A stretch of 64,000 nucleotides of DNA, taken from Boudabousia liubingyangii. GTDB taxonomy: Bacteria; Actinomycetota; Actinomycetes; Actinomycetales; Actinomycetaceae. The position numbers and the translations under genes were made by a program. Location: contig NZ_MQSU01000001.1 of NCBI RefSeq assembly GCF_001907245.1, positions 208,224 through 272,223 on the forward strand, written 5' to 3'. Positions 26,801 to 34,604 of this stretch are shown here, piece after piece (position 1 is the stretch's first letter; each line of letters opens with the position of its first letter). Under the pieces are notes generated by a model. That model saw only the letters and a list, made by a program, of their open reading frames with translations. It was not told where the DNA came from and searched no databases.

Positions 26801-27584
26801 GAACGTTGGAGCCCCACATGATCAGGTAGTCGGAGTTGAACCAGTCGCCCGATTCGGGGACGTCGGTCTGGTCACCGAAGACCTGCGGGGAGGCCACGGG
26901 AAGGTCCGCGTACCAGTCGTAGAAGGAGAGGTTCACGCCACCGATTAGCTGTAGGTAGCGGGAGCCGGCACCGAAGGACACCATGGACATGGCGGGAAGC
27001 ACGGTGAAGCCGGCAATGCGGTCCGGGCCGTATTCCTTAATGGTGGAGACGTTCGCCGCGGCGACGATCTCCATGGCTTCGTCCCAGGTGGTGCGGACTA
27101 GGCCGCCGCGTCCTCGGGCAGACTTGTAGGCCTTGACCAGCTGCGGGTCGGCCTGGATGGCAGCCCAGGCTTCTACCGGGTCTTTACCTTCGGCCTTGAA
27201 GCGGCGGTAGGCTTCGAGCAGGACGGAGCGGACGTAGGGGTAGCGGATACGGGTCGGTGAGTACTCGTACCAGCTGAAGGCGGCGCCACGGGGGCAGCCG
27301 CGGGGTTCGTAGTCCGGTAGGTCCGGTCCGGTGGACGGGTAGTCGGTCTGCTGGGCTTCCCAGGTGATCACGCCGTCTTTGACGTAGACCTTCCAGGAGC
27401 AGGAGCCGGTGCAGTTAACGCCGTGGGTGGAGCGGACGACCTTGTCGTAGGCGTAGCGCTGACGGTAGAAGGTGTCAGCGGAACGACCGCCGTCGAGGAA
27501 GATCGCGCGCGAGTCCTCGGAGGCTTTACCACCACGCAGCCAGGCTCCCATTTCTAGGAGCTTTGAAGCATTTTTGTTAGTCAT
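23880..27584 (-). CDS. narG: Respiratory nitrate reductase alpha subunit (molybdenum)
   Basis: 1234 residues, full length for NarG. Catalytic subunit reducing nitrate to nitrite with a bis-MGD molybdenum cofactor. Near residue 53 the [4Fe-4S] motif has the NarG-type His ligand (HGVNCTGSCSWKVY), and the molybdenum Asp lies in the typical segment GDQTDVPESGDWFNSDY near 238. There is no twin-arginine signal, so the active site faces the cytoplasm as in E. coli NarG. It begins 29 bases after the narK stop on the same strand, giving the operon narK-G-H-J-I-regulator. Confidence 0.97.
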   Translation of the reverse strand: MTNKNASKLLEMGAWLRGGKASEDSRAIFLDGGRSADTFYRQRYAYDKVVRSTHGVNCTGSCSWKVYVKDGVITWEAQQTDYPSTGPDLPDYEPRGCPRGAAFSWYEYSPTRIRYPYVRSVLLEAYRRFKAEGKDPVEAWAAIQADPQLVKAYKSARGRGGLVRTTWDEAMEIVAAANVSTIKEYGPDRIAGFTVLPAMSMVSFGAGSRYLQLIGGVNLSFYDWYADLPVASPQVFGDQTDVPESGDWFNSDYLIMWGSNVPLTRTPDAHFMTEARYHGQKVVVVSPDYADNTKFADEWLRVNPGTDGAVAQAMGHVILKEYHVGKQTPYFLKYLQKYSDSPFLLTLEEKDGKLVPGNFLTAADLPEGHELKDSENAKQRLLVWDADGTVKDPGGTLADRHGPAGAGKWNLKLDGIDPLLSLLETENYQTATVELPRFDLPGQTTPEGPVGVGTVNRGVPVQKVGDHLVTTVFDLLLANYGVARADLPGEWPTGYEDASAPGTPAWAEELTGVSANQIIRIARDFATNAEETEGRSMIIMGAGVNHYYHADTIYRTMLALTTMCGTQGVNGGGWAHYVGQEKVRPMTGWAQYSFALDWVRPPRHMIATGFWYFTTDQWRYDGVRADRLGGPDAANVFGDLTAADTLVEASQRGWMPTYPAFDRSSLQLGADAAAAGKGAAEYVAEELTAGRLKFACEDPDAIQNQPKVLFNWRTNLLGSSAKGTEFFLRHMLGADNDVQAEELAPEARPRKMTWRDEAPQGKLDLMVTADFRNTSTTLFSDVVLPAATWYEKYDLSSTDMHPYVHSFNAAINPPWEARTDFQLFQDLSALVSDFAGEHLGTQKDVISVPLAHDTPDEITGPGPHVQPRSECGWVPGLNMPKIVEVERDYTKILEKYNAIGPLPEKVGMGTKGILFKPELEIKQLARMNGTVPTALGPRPAIDTDKKAAEMMLRLSGTTNGRLATAGFKHLDERTGTYTQDLSASSEDVRITFRDVQEKPMSIVTSPEWSGSEHGGRRYSAFVINVEREKPWHTLSGRQHFFLDHDWIKGMGEALPVFRPPLDLLHLYGEAAPGTVGQNGQGQTEVAVRYLTVHNKWAIHSQYFDNIHMLTLGRGGQTVWMSIKDAEKIGVKDNDWIEVANRNGVVSARAVVSHRMPEGTVFMHHAQERTMNTPLNESTGKRGGTHNSLTRIFLKPSHLIGGHGQFNYAFNYIGPTGNQRDEVTVVRRRSQEVQF

Positions 27585-27613
27585 TTTTTACCTCAGGTTT
27601 GCTAGTTGCCGGC

Positions 27614-28948
27614 TCAGCCCGGGAAGGGGGCACCCGGACGGGCGTAGTAAATCCAAGTTAGAACGGTGCAGATTAGGAAGAATACGGCGGAGCCGAAGAA
27701 GAAGACCTGTGCGTCTAGGCCAGATAGGGCGATACCTACGAAGAAGGGGCCAAAGGAGGCAATCGCAGAGGTCCAGCCGATGACGCCACCAGCCTGACGG
27801 GGAGGAAGAATCATGGGCATCTGCTTGAAGGTGCCGGCGTTGCCCACACCAGAGAAGAAGAACATGCCTAGCATGAAGGCTAGGAAGGGCCAGAAGTCGT
27901 TGACGCTGGTCGGGTGTAGGTACAGGGCCGCTAGGAAGGTGGTGACGGTCATGCCAGCACCGGAGATTAGGGTCCAGATAGCGCCACCGAAGCGGTCACA
28001 GAGCGGGCCGAAGGCGGCGCGCATGGCGGAACCGATTAGTGGGCCTAGGAAGGCGTAGGTTAGGCCCTTGGGTAGCTGGTCGGCGGGGACCGTGGCTGCG
28101 AAATCAGAGGCAGCACCGAAGGTGTTGTTGATTAGTAGAGCGAACTGGGCAGAGAAGCCAGAGAAAGCACCGAAGGTCATAACGTAGATCAGGGTCATGA
28201 TCCAGGTGTTCTTGTTGCCGAAGATGTCGATCTGCTGCTTGAAGTTAGCCTTGATCGGCACGTCCTTTAGGTATAGGAAGGCTAGAACCGCGGCGATGAT
28301 GGTCCACGGGATGAAGAAGAGGGCGATGTTTCCAACGTAGATTTCGCCGCCGTCTTTGGCCTGGGCGGGCATTACTAGGCCGAGGCTGAGCATGGCTGAA
28401 CCCATTACCCAGGGGCCTAGGAGCTGCACTAGGGAAACGCCGAAGTTACCGATGCCGGCCTGTAGGCCTAGGGCAGTGCCCTGCTTTTCCTTGGGGAAGA
28501 AGTAGCCGGTGGAGGGCATGTAGCCGGCGAAGGAGCCGCCGCCAATACCGGTCATGGCCGATAGGCATAGTAGCCACCAGTAGGGGGTGGCGGGGTTCTG
28601 GACAGCGAAGAACCAGCCGATCATGGGGATGAGGAATAGTAGTGAGGACCAGCCCACTAGCTTCCGGGTGCCGATGACCGGGGGTAGGAACATGTAGATG
28701 AGTCGCATTAGACCGCCAGAGAGGCCCGGGATGGCGGCTAGCCAGTAGAGCTGGGCCTTACTTAGGTCGAAGCCGATCTGATTTAGCTTCGGGGCGATGG
28801 CGGAAACTAGGAACCATACACAGAATGCGATGGTTAGAGAGAATGTTGAGATCCATAGGGTGCGCCAAGCGATCTTGGAATCCCAAGATTCTTCTTTAGA
28901 TGGGTCCCATCCCTGTAGAACCCGTCCGGAAGTGTCCAACTGTGCCAT
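27614..28948 (-). CDS. narK: Nitrate/nitrite MFS transporter
   Basis: 444 residues with 12 helices. It brings nitrate in and can export nitrite in exchange. Nitrate-porter signature stretches are present: GIGGGSFAGYMPSTGYFFPKE near helix 4 and GVGNAGTFKQMPMI near helix 10 (glycine-rich NNP motifs). A single 12-helix unit is seen, not the 24-helix fusion found in some denitrifiers. The ATG is preceded by GAGGAGG-type sequence. As the first gene of the nar operon it supplies substrate to the enzyme encoded next. Confidence 0.95.
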   Translation of the reverse strand: MAQLDTSGRVLQGWDPSKEESWDSKIAWRTLWISTFSLTIAFCVWFLVSAIAPKLNQIGFDLSKAQLYWLAAIPGLSGGLMRLIYMFLPPVIGTRKLVGWSSLLFLIPMIGWFFAVQNPATPYWWLLCLSAMTGIGGGSFAGYMPSTGYFFPKEKQGTALGLQAGIGNFGVSLVQLLGPWVMGSAMLSLGLVMPAQAKDGGEIYVGNIALFFIPWTIIAAVLAFLYLKDVPIKANFKQQIDIFGNKNTWIMTLIYVMTFGAFSGFSAQFALLINNTFGAASDFAATVPADQLPKGLTYAFLGPLIGSAMRAAFGPLCDRFGGAIWTLISGAGMTVTTFLAALYLHPTSVNDFWPFLAFMLGMFFFSGVGNAGTFKQMPMILPPRQAGGVIGWTSAIASFGPFFVGIALSGLDAQVFFFGSAVFFLICTVLTWIYYARPGAPFPG

Positions 28949-29199
28949 GGTGTCCTCCTCTAGGTGTTGGCACCTAGTGTTTTTTGGTGGTTATAAGTTC
29001 TTTTTTCACAAACAATTAACCCGGATTTTTCTGTGAAAATTCTTTTATGCCGATTTTTGTTGAATTCCTGCGGATAAAAAGTGTGACCTAGTCGTTTTCT
29101 GACATCGTATTTTGAAAAATGAGTCTTACTTAAATCAATTTTTGCTAGACTTTGAGGGTGCTCATCCTGCACAAAAAGTCAATGAAGAAGGTGCCTGAA
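28949..29199. promoter_or_regulatory. Divergent control region between narK and mog
   Basis: This AT-rich 250-base stretch must hold the promoters for the nar operon (left) and the Moco genes (right). An inverted pair, TTTTCACA (29003-29010) and TGTGAAAA (29032-29039), is separated by 21 bases. TTGAT with a weak second half lies near 29135 on the minus strand and only half matches the FNR consensus. No clear -35/-10 pair can be assigned with confidence. Confidence 0.45.
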
Positions 29200-29733
29200 A
29201 TGACCAATGAGCCCATTAAGGAAAAAGGATTTCATAAGCTTCCCGAACCCGTTAAGGGTGCCGTAATTACGGTTTCGGATCGCTGCTTTAACGGTAAGCG
29301 CGAAGATAAATCTGGTCCCCTAGCAGTCAGCTTGCTCGCTGATTTTGATGTGGTCTGCGGCGACCCGGTAGTCATCCCGGACGAGGTCGACCAGATTCAG
29401 GCCGCCATTTCTCAAGCCGTTAAGGATGGCGCCCGTGTGGTGCTAACCACAGGCGGTACCGGGGTTACGCCGCGCGATGTGACACCCGAAGCAACCGCTC
29501 CCCTATTAGCCGCCGAGCTTCCCGGCCTAGCCCAGCAGGTAGTCACCTACGGTCTACAGAAGACCCCGTTGGCAGGCCTTTCCCGTGGCCTAGTGGGGGT
29601 TACTTCAAAGGAGTCTGACGGGGCGATGGTGATTAACGCTCCCGGTTCTTCTGGTGGTGTTCGTGACACTGTTACCGTCCTAGGCCCACTAGTTCCGCAC
29701 ATTCTGGAACAGTTGGGTGGGGGCGACCACTGA
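29200..29733 (+). CDS. mog: MogA/MoaB family molybdenum cofactor biosynthesis protein
   Basis: 177 residues. Adenylates molybdopterin before molybdenum insertion by MoeA (the MogA reaction; many bacteria use a MoaB homologue instead). Family motifs are ITVSDRCFNGKREDKSGP, a central TTGGTGVTPRDVTPEAT, and a C-terminal INAPGSSGGVRD. The frame is open from a TTG at 29152, but AAGAAGG at 29185-29191 places translation at the ATG at 29200. First gene of the rightward cofactor cluster. Whether it is MogA or MoaB in the strict sense cannot be decided by eye. Confidence 0.9.
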   Translation: MTNEPIKEKGFHKLPEPVKGAVITVSDRCFNGKREDKSGPLAVSLLADFDVVCGDPVVIPDEVDQIQAAISQAVKDGARVVLTTGGTGVTPRDVTPEATAPLLAAELPGLAQQVVTYGLQKTPLAGLSRGLVGVTSKESDGAMVINAPGSSGGVRDTVTVLGPLVPHILEQLGGGDH

Positions 29734-29833
29734 CCCAACTTAGGTCAGACTATTTTTTACCCTTTTCTCCGTGTAAAATATTTTTCATTGTTTTACCCGA
29801 TCAGGGTTGATTCACTTATCTAGAGGGGGATTT

Positions 29834-30865
29834 GTGCTGCTTAAGGACCGTTACGGACGCGTCGCAAAGGATTTGCGCGTCTCTTTGACGGACCGCTGCA
29901 ACCTGCGCTGCACCTACTGCATGCCCGCCGAGGGCATGGACTGGCTACCCTCCCCCGAAGTTCTAACCGATGATGAACTGCTGCGCCTAATCCGCATTGC
30001 GGTTGAAGATTTAGGCGTCAATAAGATTCGTTTTACCGGCGGCGAGCCCCTACTACGCCGTTCCCTAGAAGACATTATTTCGCGCACCGCTGCCCTTGAG
30101 GGCCCTGATGGTCACCCGGAGATTTCCCTGACCACTAACGCACTGGGCCTTGATAAGCGCGCCCAGGCACTGAAGGATGCGGGCCTGCAGCGTGTGAACG
30201 TTTCCCTAGATACGGTCGATCGAGAATCCTACGCGCGCCTAACCCGCCGGGACCGCCTGCCGCAGGTACTAGAGGGTTTGAAGGCCGCAAAGGCGGCCGG
30301 CCTGTCCCCCATTAAGGTCAATACGGTAGCAATGCTGGATGAGAATCTGGATCAGAGCGCGGACCTGCTGGACTTCTGTTTAGAGCACGGCTATCAGCTG
30401 CGTTTTATTGAACACATGCCGTTGGGTCCGAAGCATACTTGGCGTTTGGATCAGATGGCTAAGGCCAGCGATATCTTGGAGATTCTGGAGGCGAAGTACT
30501 TCCTAACTCCGGTTGGTCAGCGTGGTAGCGCCCCAGCGGAACTGTGGGATGTGCACCCCTTGGGCACCACGGAACAGTCGGCCCAAAATCTGGAGCCTTT
30601 GGGCCAGGTGGGCATTATTGCCTCGGTGACTCGGCCCTTCTGCGGGGACTGTGACCGGACCCGTCTGACCGCTGATGGGGCGATTCGCTCTTGCCTGTTC
30701 TCTCTATCTGAGACTTCTTTGCGTGATGCAATGCGCCAGGGGGCGTCAGACCGGGAATTGGCGGAGCTTTGGTCTTTGACTATGTGGCAAAAGCCGGCAG
30801 GTCATGGGATTAACGATCCGAACTTTATTCAACCTGAGCGCTTAATGTCTGAAATTGGTGGCTAA
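29834..30865 (+). CDS. moaA: GTP 3',8-cyclase
   Basis: 343 residues. Radical SAM enzyme that starts molybdenum cofactor synthesis by rearranging GTP. The N-terminal cluster motif is CNLRCTYCM (CxxxCxxC), with GGEPLLRR for SAM binding. The second [4Fe-4S] cluster near the C-terminus binds GTP through CGDCDRTRLTADGAIRSC. The protein ends in Gly-Gly, as MoaA does; that tail enters the active site. The start is GTG at 29834 behind GAGGGGG; an in-frame TTG at 29807 is less likely. It works with MoaC encoded at 34110. Confidence 0.95.
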   Translation: MLLKDRYGRVAKDLRVSLTDRCNLRCTYCMPAEGMDWLPSPEVLTDDELLRLIRIAVEDLGVNKIRFTGGEPLLRRSLEDIISRTAALEGPDGHPEISLTTNALGLDKRAQALKDAGLQRVNVSLDTVDRESYARLTRRDRLPQVLEGLKAAKAAGLSPIKVNTVAMLDENLDQSADLLDFCLEHGYQLRFIEHMPLGPKHTWRLDQMAKASDILEILEAKYFLTPVGQRGSAPAELWDVHPLGTTEQSAQNLEPLGQVGIIASVTRPFCGDCDRTRLTADGAIRSCLFSLSETSLRDAMRQGASDRELAELWSLTMWQKPAGHGINDPNFIQPERLMSEIGG

Positions 30866-30906
30866 CCTGAGTTACGATTTGTAACTGGTAACACAGTATT
30901 GCTTTT

Positions 30907-30930
30907 GCCGATTCATCGGCTGGATTTTTA
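30907..30930 (+). terminator. Weak terminator after moaA
   Basis: GCCGA (30907-30911) and TCGGC (30916-30920) form a short hairpin with a TTCA loop, followed by TGGATTTTTATT. The stem is only five pairs, so it may be leaky. Confidence 0.4.
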
Positions 30931-30973
30931 TTGCTACTGAGAGTTTTAAAACTATTGAAAGTTGGGGAAGATT

Positions 30974-31234
30974 ATGGCTGATGATTTTTTGGTTCGCTTC
31001 TATGCCGGCGCCGCGGCTGCGGCTGAAACCGATGATTGGCCGGTTGATACGACCACGCTAGAAACCGTGCAGGATCTATTGGATTACCTGTCTGGTCAGC
31101 GTGAGGCGCTAGCCCCGATTTTCGAGGTCGCTACCTTCCTTTGCGCCGGTAAGCCGGTTACTGACCGGACCCTACCTTTGGCGCAGTTGGCTGCACCCCA
31201 GTTGGATGTGCTTCCGCCCTTTGCCGGCGGCTAA
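30974..31234 (+). CDS. moaD: MoaD/ThiS family sulfur carrier (molybdopterin synthase small subunit)
   Basis: 86 residues with a beta-grasp pattern (VRFYAGAAAAAE, TVQDLLDYL, and LDVLPPFAGG). The C-terminal Gly-Gly is the site that becomes a thiocarboxylate after activation by MoeB. It then donates sulfur in the MoaE complex to convert cPMP to molybdopterin. GGGGAAG precedes the ATG at 30974; a TTG at 30962 lies within the ribosome binding site. The neighbouring moaE is on the opposite strand and convergent. Confidence 0.9.
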   Translation: MADDFLVRFYAGAAAAAETDDWPVDTTTLETVQDLLDYLSGQREALAPIFEVATFLCAGKPVTDRTLPLAQLAAPQLDVLPPFAGG

Positions 31235-31255
31235 GCCTTTCTAACCAAGCCCGGT

Positions 31256-31699
31256 TCAGGGGCAGTTGGACCATTCGTGGGTGCCGTCCGGGAAGTACTG
31301 GCACTTCCAGATCTGCAGGCGCTTCTTTACTTCCTCAACCAGGTCACTCAGGGCTTCAAAAGCGGGGCCACGGTGCGGGGCGGAAACGGTAGCGACTAGG
31401 GCCGCGTCTCCAATCTGTAGGCTACCTACCCGGTGTGCCACCCAGAGGGCGGTAATGTCAGGGCGCGCCGCGACCTCGTTAGCGATTTCTTCAATGGTTT
31501 CTTGCGCAACCGGGTGCGAAGAGTAATCCAGGTGGGTTACCTGAGCGCCGTGGTCATGGTTGCGCACCTGCCCGACGAAGGAAACTACGGCCCCCGCGGC
31601 CGGATCCTCAACTGCTACTAAGGCAGCCTCTAGGTCTAAAGGCGTATCTAGGATCTGCGCGTTACGGACCTTAGAGGGGGCAGTTTGAGGGTTTTCCAT
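31256..31699 (-). CDS. moaE: Molybdopterin synthase catalytic subunit
   Basis: 147 residues. Large subunit of molybdopterin synthase; it adds two sulfurs to cPMP using MoaD. Family motifs are GAVVSFVGQVRNHDHG, LDYSSHP (in place of the more common LxYEAYxxMA), HRVGSLQIGDAAL, and the active-site lysines in EEVKKRLQIWKCQYF. It is the only gene of the cofactor cluster on the minus strand and is divergent from moeB. The ATG has only a weak ribosome binding site (AAAAGTACG side). Confidence 0.93.
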   Translation of the reverse strand: MENPQTAPSKVRNAQILDTPLDLEAALVAVEDPAAGAVVSFVGQVRNHDHGAQVTHLDYSSHPVAQETIEEIANEVAARPDITALWVAHRVGSLQIGDAALVATVSAPHRGPAFEALSDLVEEVKKRLQIWKCQYFPDGTHEWSNCP

Positions 31700-31799
31700 T
31701 AAAAGACGTACTTTCTATTTATTCAGTTAAGCATTTGCTTTAAGGTTAGTGTTTAACTCGGTCTATCTATCTTACCCCGGCATTTTTAAGGACCCCCAA

Positions 31800-32693
31800 A
31801 TGCAATCACAGTTTAATCCCTCACCCTTGGGTGACCAGCTACCCGATACGGACCCGCCTACACCCTTGGCGGCACCGGAGGTTTCGGTCTCTTCCCCGAT
31901 TGCTCAAGAGGCTGCCATGCCCACCACCGAGATCCCCCTAGTGGTCCAAGGGGATGCGGAACAGCCCGTGACTGATCGCGATTACCGGACCGCGCTGATT
32001 AGCCAATTGGGGCAAGAGGGTCAGCGTCGCCTTTACCAATCCCGGGTCCTAGTAGTGGGTGCGGGCGGTTTGGGGTCCCCCGTACTGATGTACTTGGCGG
32101 CGGCCTCGGTCGGACACCTAGCGGTATGCGATTTCGATGTGGTGGAGGCTTCGAACCTGCAGCGTCAATTCCTGCACCCGTGGTCGCGTCTGGGCCAGCC
32201 GAAGGCGCAGTCGGCGATTCAGACGCTGCGTGATTTCAACCCGCAGGTGGAATACCGGGAGCTGGGTCGTTTCCCGCGCGTGGATGATGATTTCTTTGTG
32301 CCCGAAGAGTGGCTGGAGCTGCTGCGCAGCTACGATCTGGTGATTGACGCTTCGGATAACTTTGAGACTAAGTATTCGATTTCTAGGGCTTGCCAGGTGG
32401 CGCAGGTGCCGCACTTGTGGGGCACGATTGTGGGCTGGGATTTCCAGGTGAGCCTGTTTACCCCGCGTCAGGGTGATGGTTTGCGGGCCCTGTACCCGCA
32501 TGTTCCGCAACCGGGTACGACTCCTTCGGGGGCGACCGATGGGGTGCTGGGCGCGGCTTGTGGTCAGGCTGGTTCGGTGATGGCCGCAGAGGCAATCAAG
32601 TACCTGTGTGGCCTATCCCCGACGCTGGAGGGTCAGGTCCTGTTTGGTAGTGCACTATTTAATACTTGGCGGCTGGTACCTTTCGGGGGTTAA
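31800..32693 (+). CDS. moeB: ThiF/MoeB family adenylyltransferase
   Basis: 297 residues. Activates the MoaD C-terminus by adenylation. The Rossmann motif VVGAGGLGSPVLMYLAAA, the Arg-containing NLQRQFLH, and DASDNFETKY are intact. The first 55 residues are a Pro/Gln-rich extension not found in E. coli MoeB. The two CxxC pairs that bind zinc in E. coli MoeB are absent, and the Cys in the usual SCAExGVLG is replaced (SGATDGVLG). No rhodanese domain follows. AAGGA at 31788-31792 supports the ATG at 31800 instead of a GTG at 31749. Confidence 0.88.
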   Translation: MQSQFNPSPLGDQLPDTDPPTPLAAPEVSVSSPIAQEAAMPTTEIPLVVQGDAEQPVTDRDYRTALISQLGQEGQRRLYQSRVLVVGAGGLGSPVLMYLAAASVGHLAVCDFDVVEASNLQRQFLHPWSRLGQPKAQSAIQTLRDFNPQVEYRELGRFPRVDDDFFVPEEWLELLRSYDLVIDASDNFETKYSISRACQVAQVPHLWGTIVGWDFQVSLFTPRQGDGLRALYPHVPQPGTTPSGATDGVLGAACGQAGSVMAAEAIKYLCGLSPTLEGQVLFGSALFNTWRLVPFGG

Positions 32694-32738
32694 TGCCCTT
32701 CGCTAGAATGGGGTTAACTACGTCTTTTGGAGGCAATG

Positions 32739-33998
32739 ATGGCACCGCTTAAGGTTGAGGATTACCTTTCTGAACTTCTTTCTGTGACCCCGGTTTTACC
32801 CACCCAAGTTTTGCCTCTGCCTGAGGCTTTGGGACGAGTTTGCGCCCGGGATTATCAGGCCCGCTTCCCGGTTCCGCCCTTTACGAACTCCGCCATGGAT
32901 GGTTTTGCGGTTCGTTTTGAGGACTTGACTTCCTTCCCGTTGACCTTGCAGGTGGCGGGCGAGGTCGCGGCGGGCGCCAGCGGGGACCTTGAGTGTGGTC
33001 CGGGGCAGGCGATCCGCATTATGACAGGCGCTCCCCTGCCAAAGGGCGCCGATACGGTAGTCCCGGTGGAGTTGACGGACCAGCCAGCCGGCGCGGCCCC
33101 ACTACCGCAGCAGGTGGTGATTAATGAGCCGGTGAAGCCGCAGGCTAATGTGCGCCGCCAAGGTGAGAATGTCCAGGTTGGGGACCCGGTTTTCCCGGCG
33201 GGCCAGGTCCTGTCGGCCACGGCCCTGAGCGCGTTGGCGTCGGTTGGTTTTGGGGACCTGGAAGTCTTTGCGCGCCCTCGGGTCGCGGTGATCAGTACGG
33301 GCGATGAGCTGGTTGCGGCCGGTGAGCCACTGGGTCCGGGGCAGATCCCGGATTCGAACTCGGTACTGTTGCGGGGCCTGTTGCAGGCGGCCGGCTATGA
33401 GGTGGAGGTCTTGCGGACTTCTTCTGATACGCCGGATGATTTTGCGCAGTTGTTGGCGTCGGTGGCGGATGATGGTTTTGATGTGGCCATTACGACCGGT
33501 GGGGTGTCCGCGGGTGCCTATGATGTGGTGAAGGCGGTGACGGCCCAGCAGGGTTTCAGTTTCCATAAGGTCGCCATGCAGCCGGGTAAGCCGCAGGGTT
33601 TTGGGCAGCTTTCGGGTCGTGACCGCAAGTGCCTGATGTTGGCTTTGCCGGGTAATCCGGTTTCGGTGTTTGTTTCTTTCCATACTTTTGTGGTCCCGAT
33701 TTTGGGCGCGATGCAGGGGATCCCGGTGGAGCGTTTGACTTCTTTGGGGGCCCGAGGGCGCTCGGCCACGTTCCCGGAGTCTTTTAACTCTCCGGCTGGT
33801 CGCCGTCAGTTTGTGCCGGTGCGTTTTGATAATGCGGATACCAGCGTGGTGGAGCGGACTCATACTTTGGGTTCGGGTTCGCACTTGGTGGCTTCTTTGC
33901 CTTTGGCTGAGGGTTTGGCGATTATCCCGGAGGATTGGGATCAGGTTGAGGCGGGCGTTTCGGTGCCGGTTTTGGACCTGCGACTGCCCTGGTTCTAG
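32739..33998 (+). CDS. moeA: Molybdopterin molybdenumtransferase
   Basis: 419 residues. Inserts molybdate into adenylated molybdopterin. Motifs include FTNSAMDGFAVR near residue 50, the MoCF-biosynthesis core STGDELVAAGEPLGPGQIPDSNS near 190, TTGGVSAGAYDVVK near 253, and LPGNPVSVFVSF near 307. The start at the second of two ATG codons leaves five bases after GGAGG, the better spacing. C-terminal MoeA domain IV is present. It follows moeB closely. Confidence 0.95.
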   Translation: MAPLKVEDYLSELLSVTPVLPTQVLPLPEALGRVCARDYQARFPVPPFTNSAMDGFAVRFEDLTSFPLTLQVAGEVAAGASGDLECGPGQAIRIMTGAPLPKGADTVVPVELTDQPAGAAPLPQQVVINEPVKPQANVRRQGENVQVGDPVFPAGQVLSATALSALASVGFGDLEVFARPRVAVISTGDELVAAGEPLGPGQIPDSNSVLLRGLLQAAGYEVEVLRTSSDTPDDFAQLLASVADDGFDVAITTGGVSAGAYDVVKAVTAQQGFSFHKVAMQPGKPQGFGQLSGRDRKCLMLALPGNPVSVFVSFHTFVVPILGAMQGIPVERLTSLGARGRSATFPESFNSPAGRRQFVPVRFDNADTSVVERTHTLGSGSHLVASLPLAEGLAIIPEDWDQVEAGVSVPVLDLRLPWF

Positions 33999-34109
33999 GT
34001 CTTATGGGGGCCGGATGGGTCCCAGTTGGCCTTTTGCTAGACGGGGCTTAAGCCCGGTTTGGACCCCGATTTTGTTTCTGTTAATGGTTTTTCTAGTTTT
34101 GGAGTAGTT

Positions 34110-34604
34110 ATGAAGTTTACGCATTTGGATCAGTCCGGTGAGGCCTACATGGTTGATGTGACTGAGAAGCAGCCGACGGTCCGTCAGGCTACGGCCGAGG
34201 GCTTGGTGCGCGTCTCAAAGCCGATTATGGATGCCCTGCGTGAGGGCACGGTCCCGAAGGGTGACGTGTTGGCGGTGGCCCGGATTGCGGGTATTTCTGC
34301 GGCTAAGCGCGTGCCGGAGCTATTGCCTTTGGCGCACACCATTGGTGTGCATGGGGCGAAGGTGGATTTGGAACTGCTGGAAGAGCACGTGAAGATCACG
34401 GCTACGGTGCGCACTGCGGATCGTACCGGCGTGGAGATGGAAGCTTTGACGGCTGTGTCCGTGGCGGCTTTGGCGGTCGTGGATATGGTTAAGGGTGTCG
34501 ATAAGCTGGTCAGCATTGAACAGTGCCAGATTATTGTGAAGTCTGGGGGTCGTTCGGGCCAGTGGACCCGTGAGGCGGCCCTGAAGGATGCCGGCCAGGA
34601 ATGA
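34110..34604 (+). CDS. moaC: Cyclic pyranopterin monophosphate synthase
   Basis: 164 residues. Converts the MoaA product into cPMP. Conserved segments are MVDVTEKQPTVRQATAEG, LPLAHTIGVHG with the catalytic His, ETGVEMEAL-like TGVEMEALTAVSVAALAV, and DMVKGVDK with the active-site Asp and Lys. GGAG lies 5 bases before the ATG at 34110. The stop overlaps mobA by 4 bases (ATGA), showing translational coupling. Confidence 0.95.
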   Translation: MKFTHLDQSGEAYMVDVTEKQPTVRQATAEGLVRVSKPIMDALREGTVPKGDVLAVARIAGISAAKRVPELLPLAHTIGVHGAKVDLELLEEHVKITATVRTADRTGVEMEALTAVSVAALAVVDMVKGVDKLVSIEQCQIIVKSGGRSGQWTREAALKDAGQE

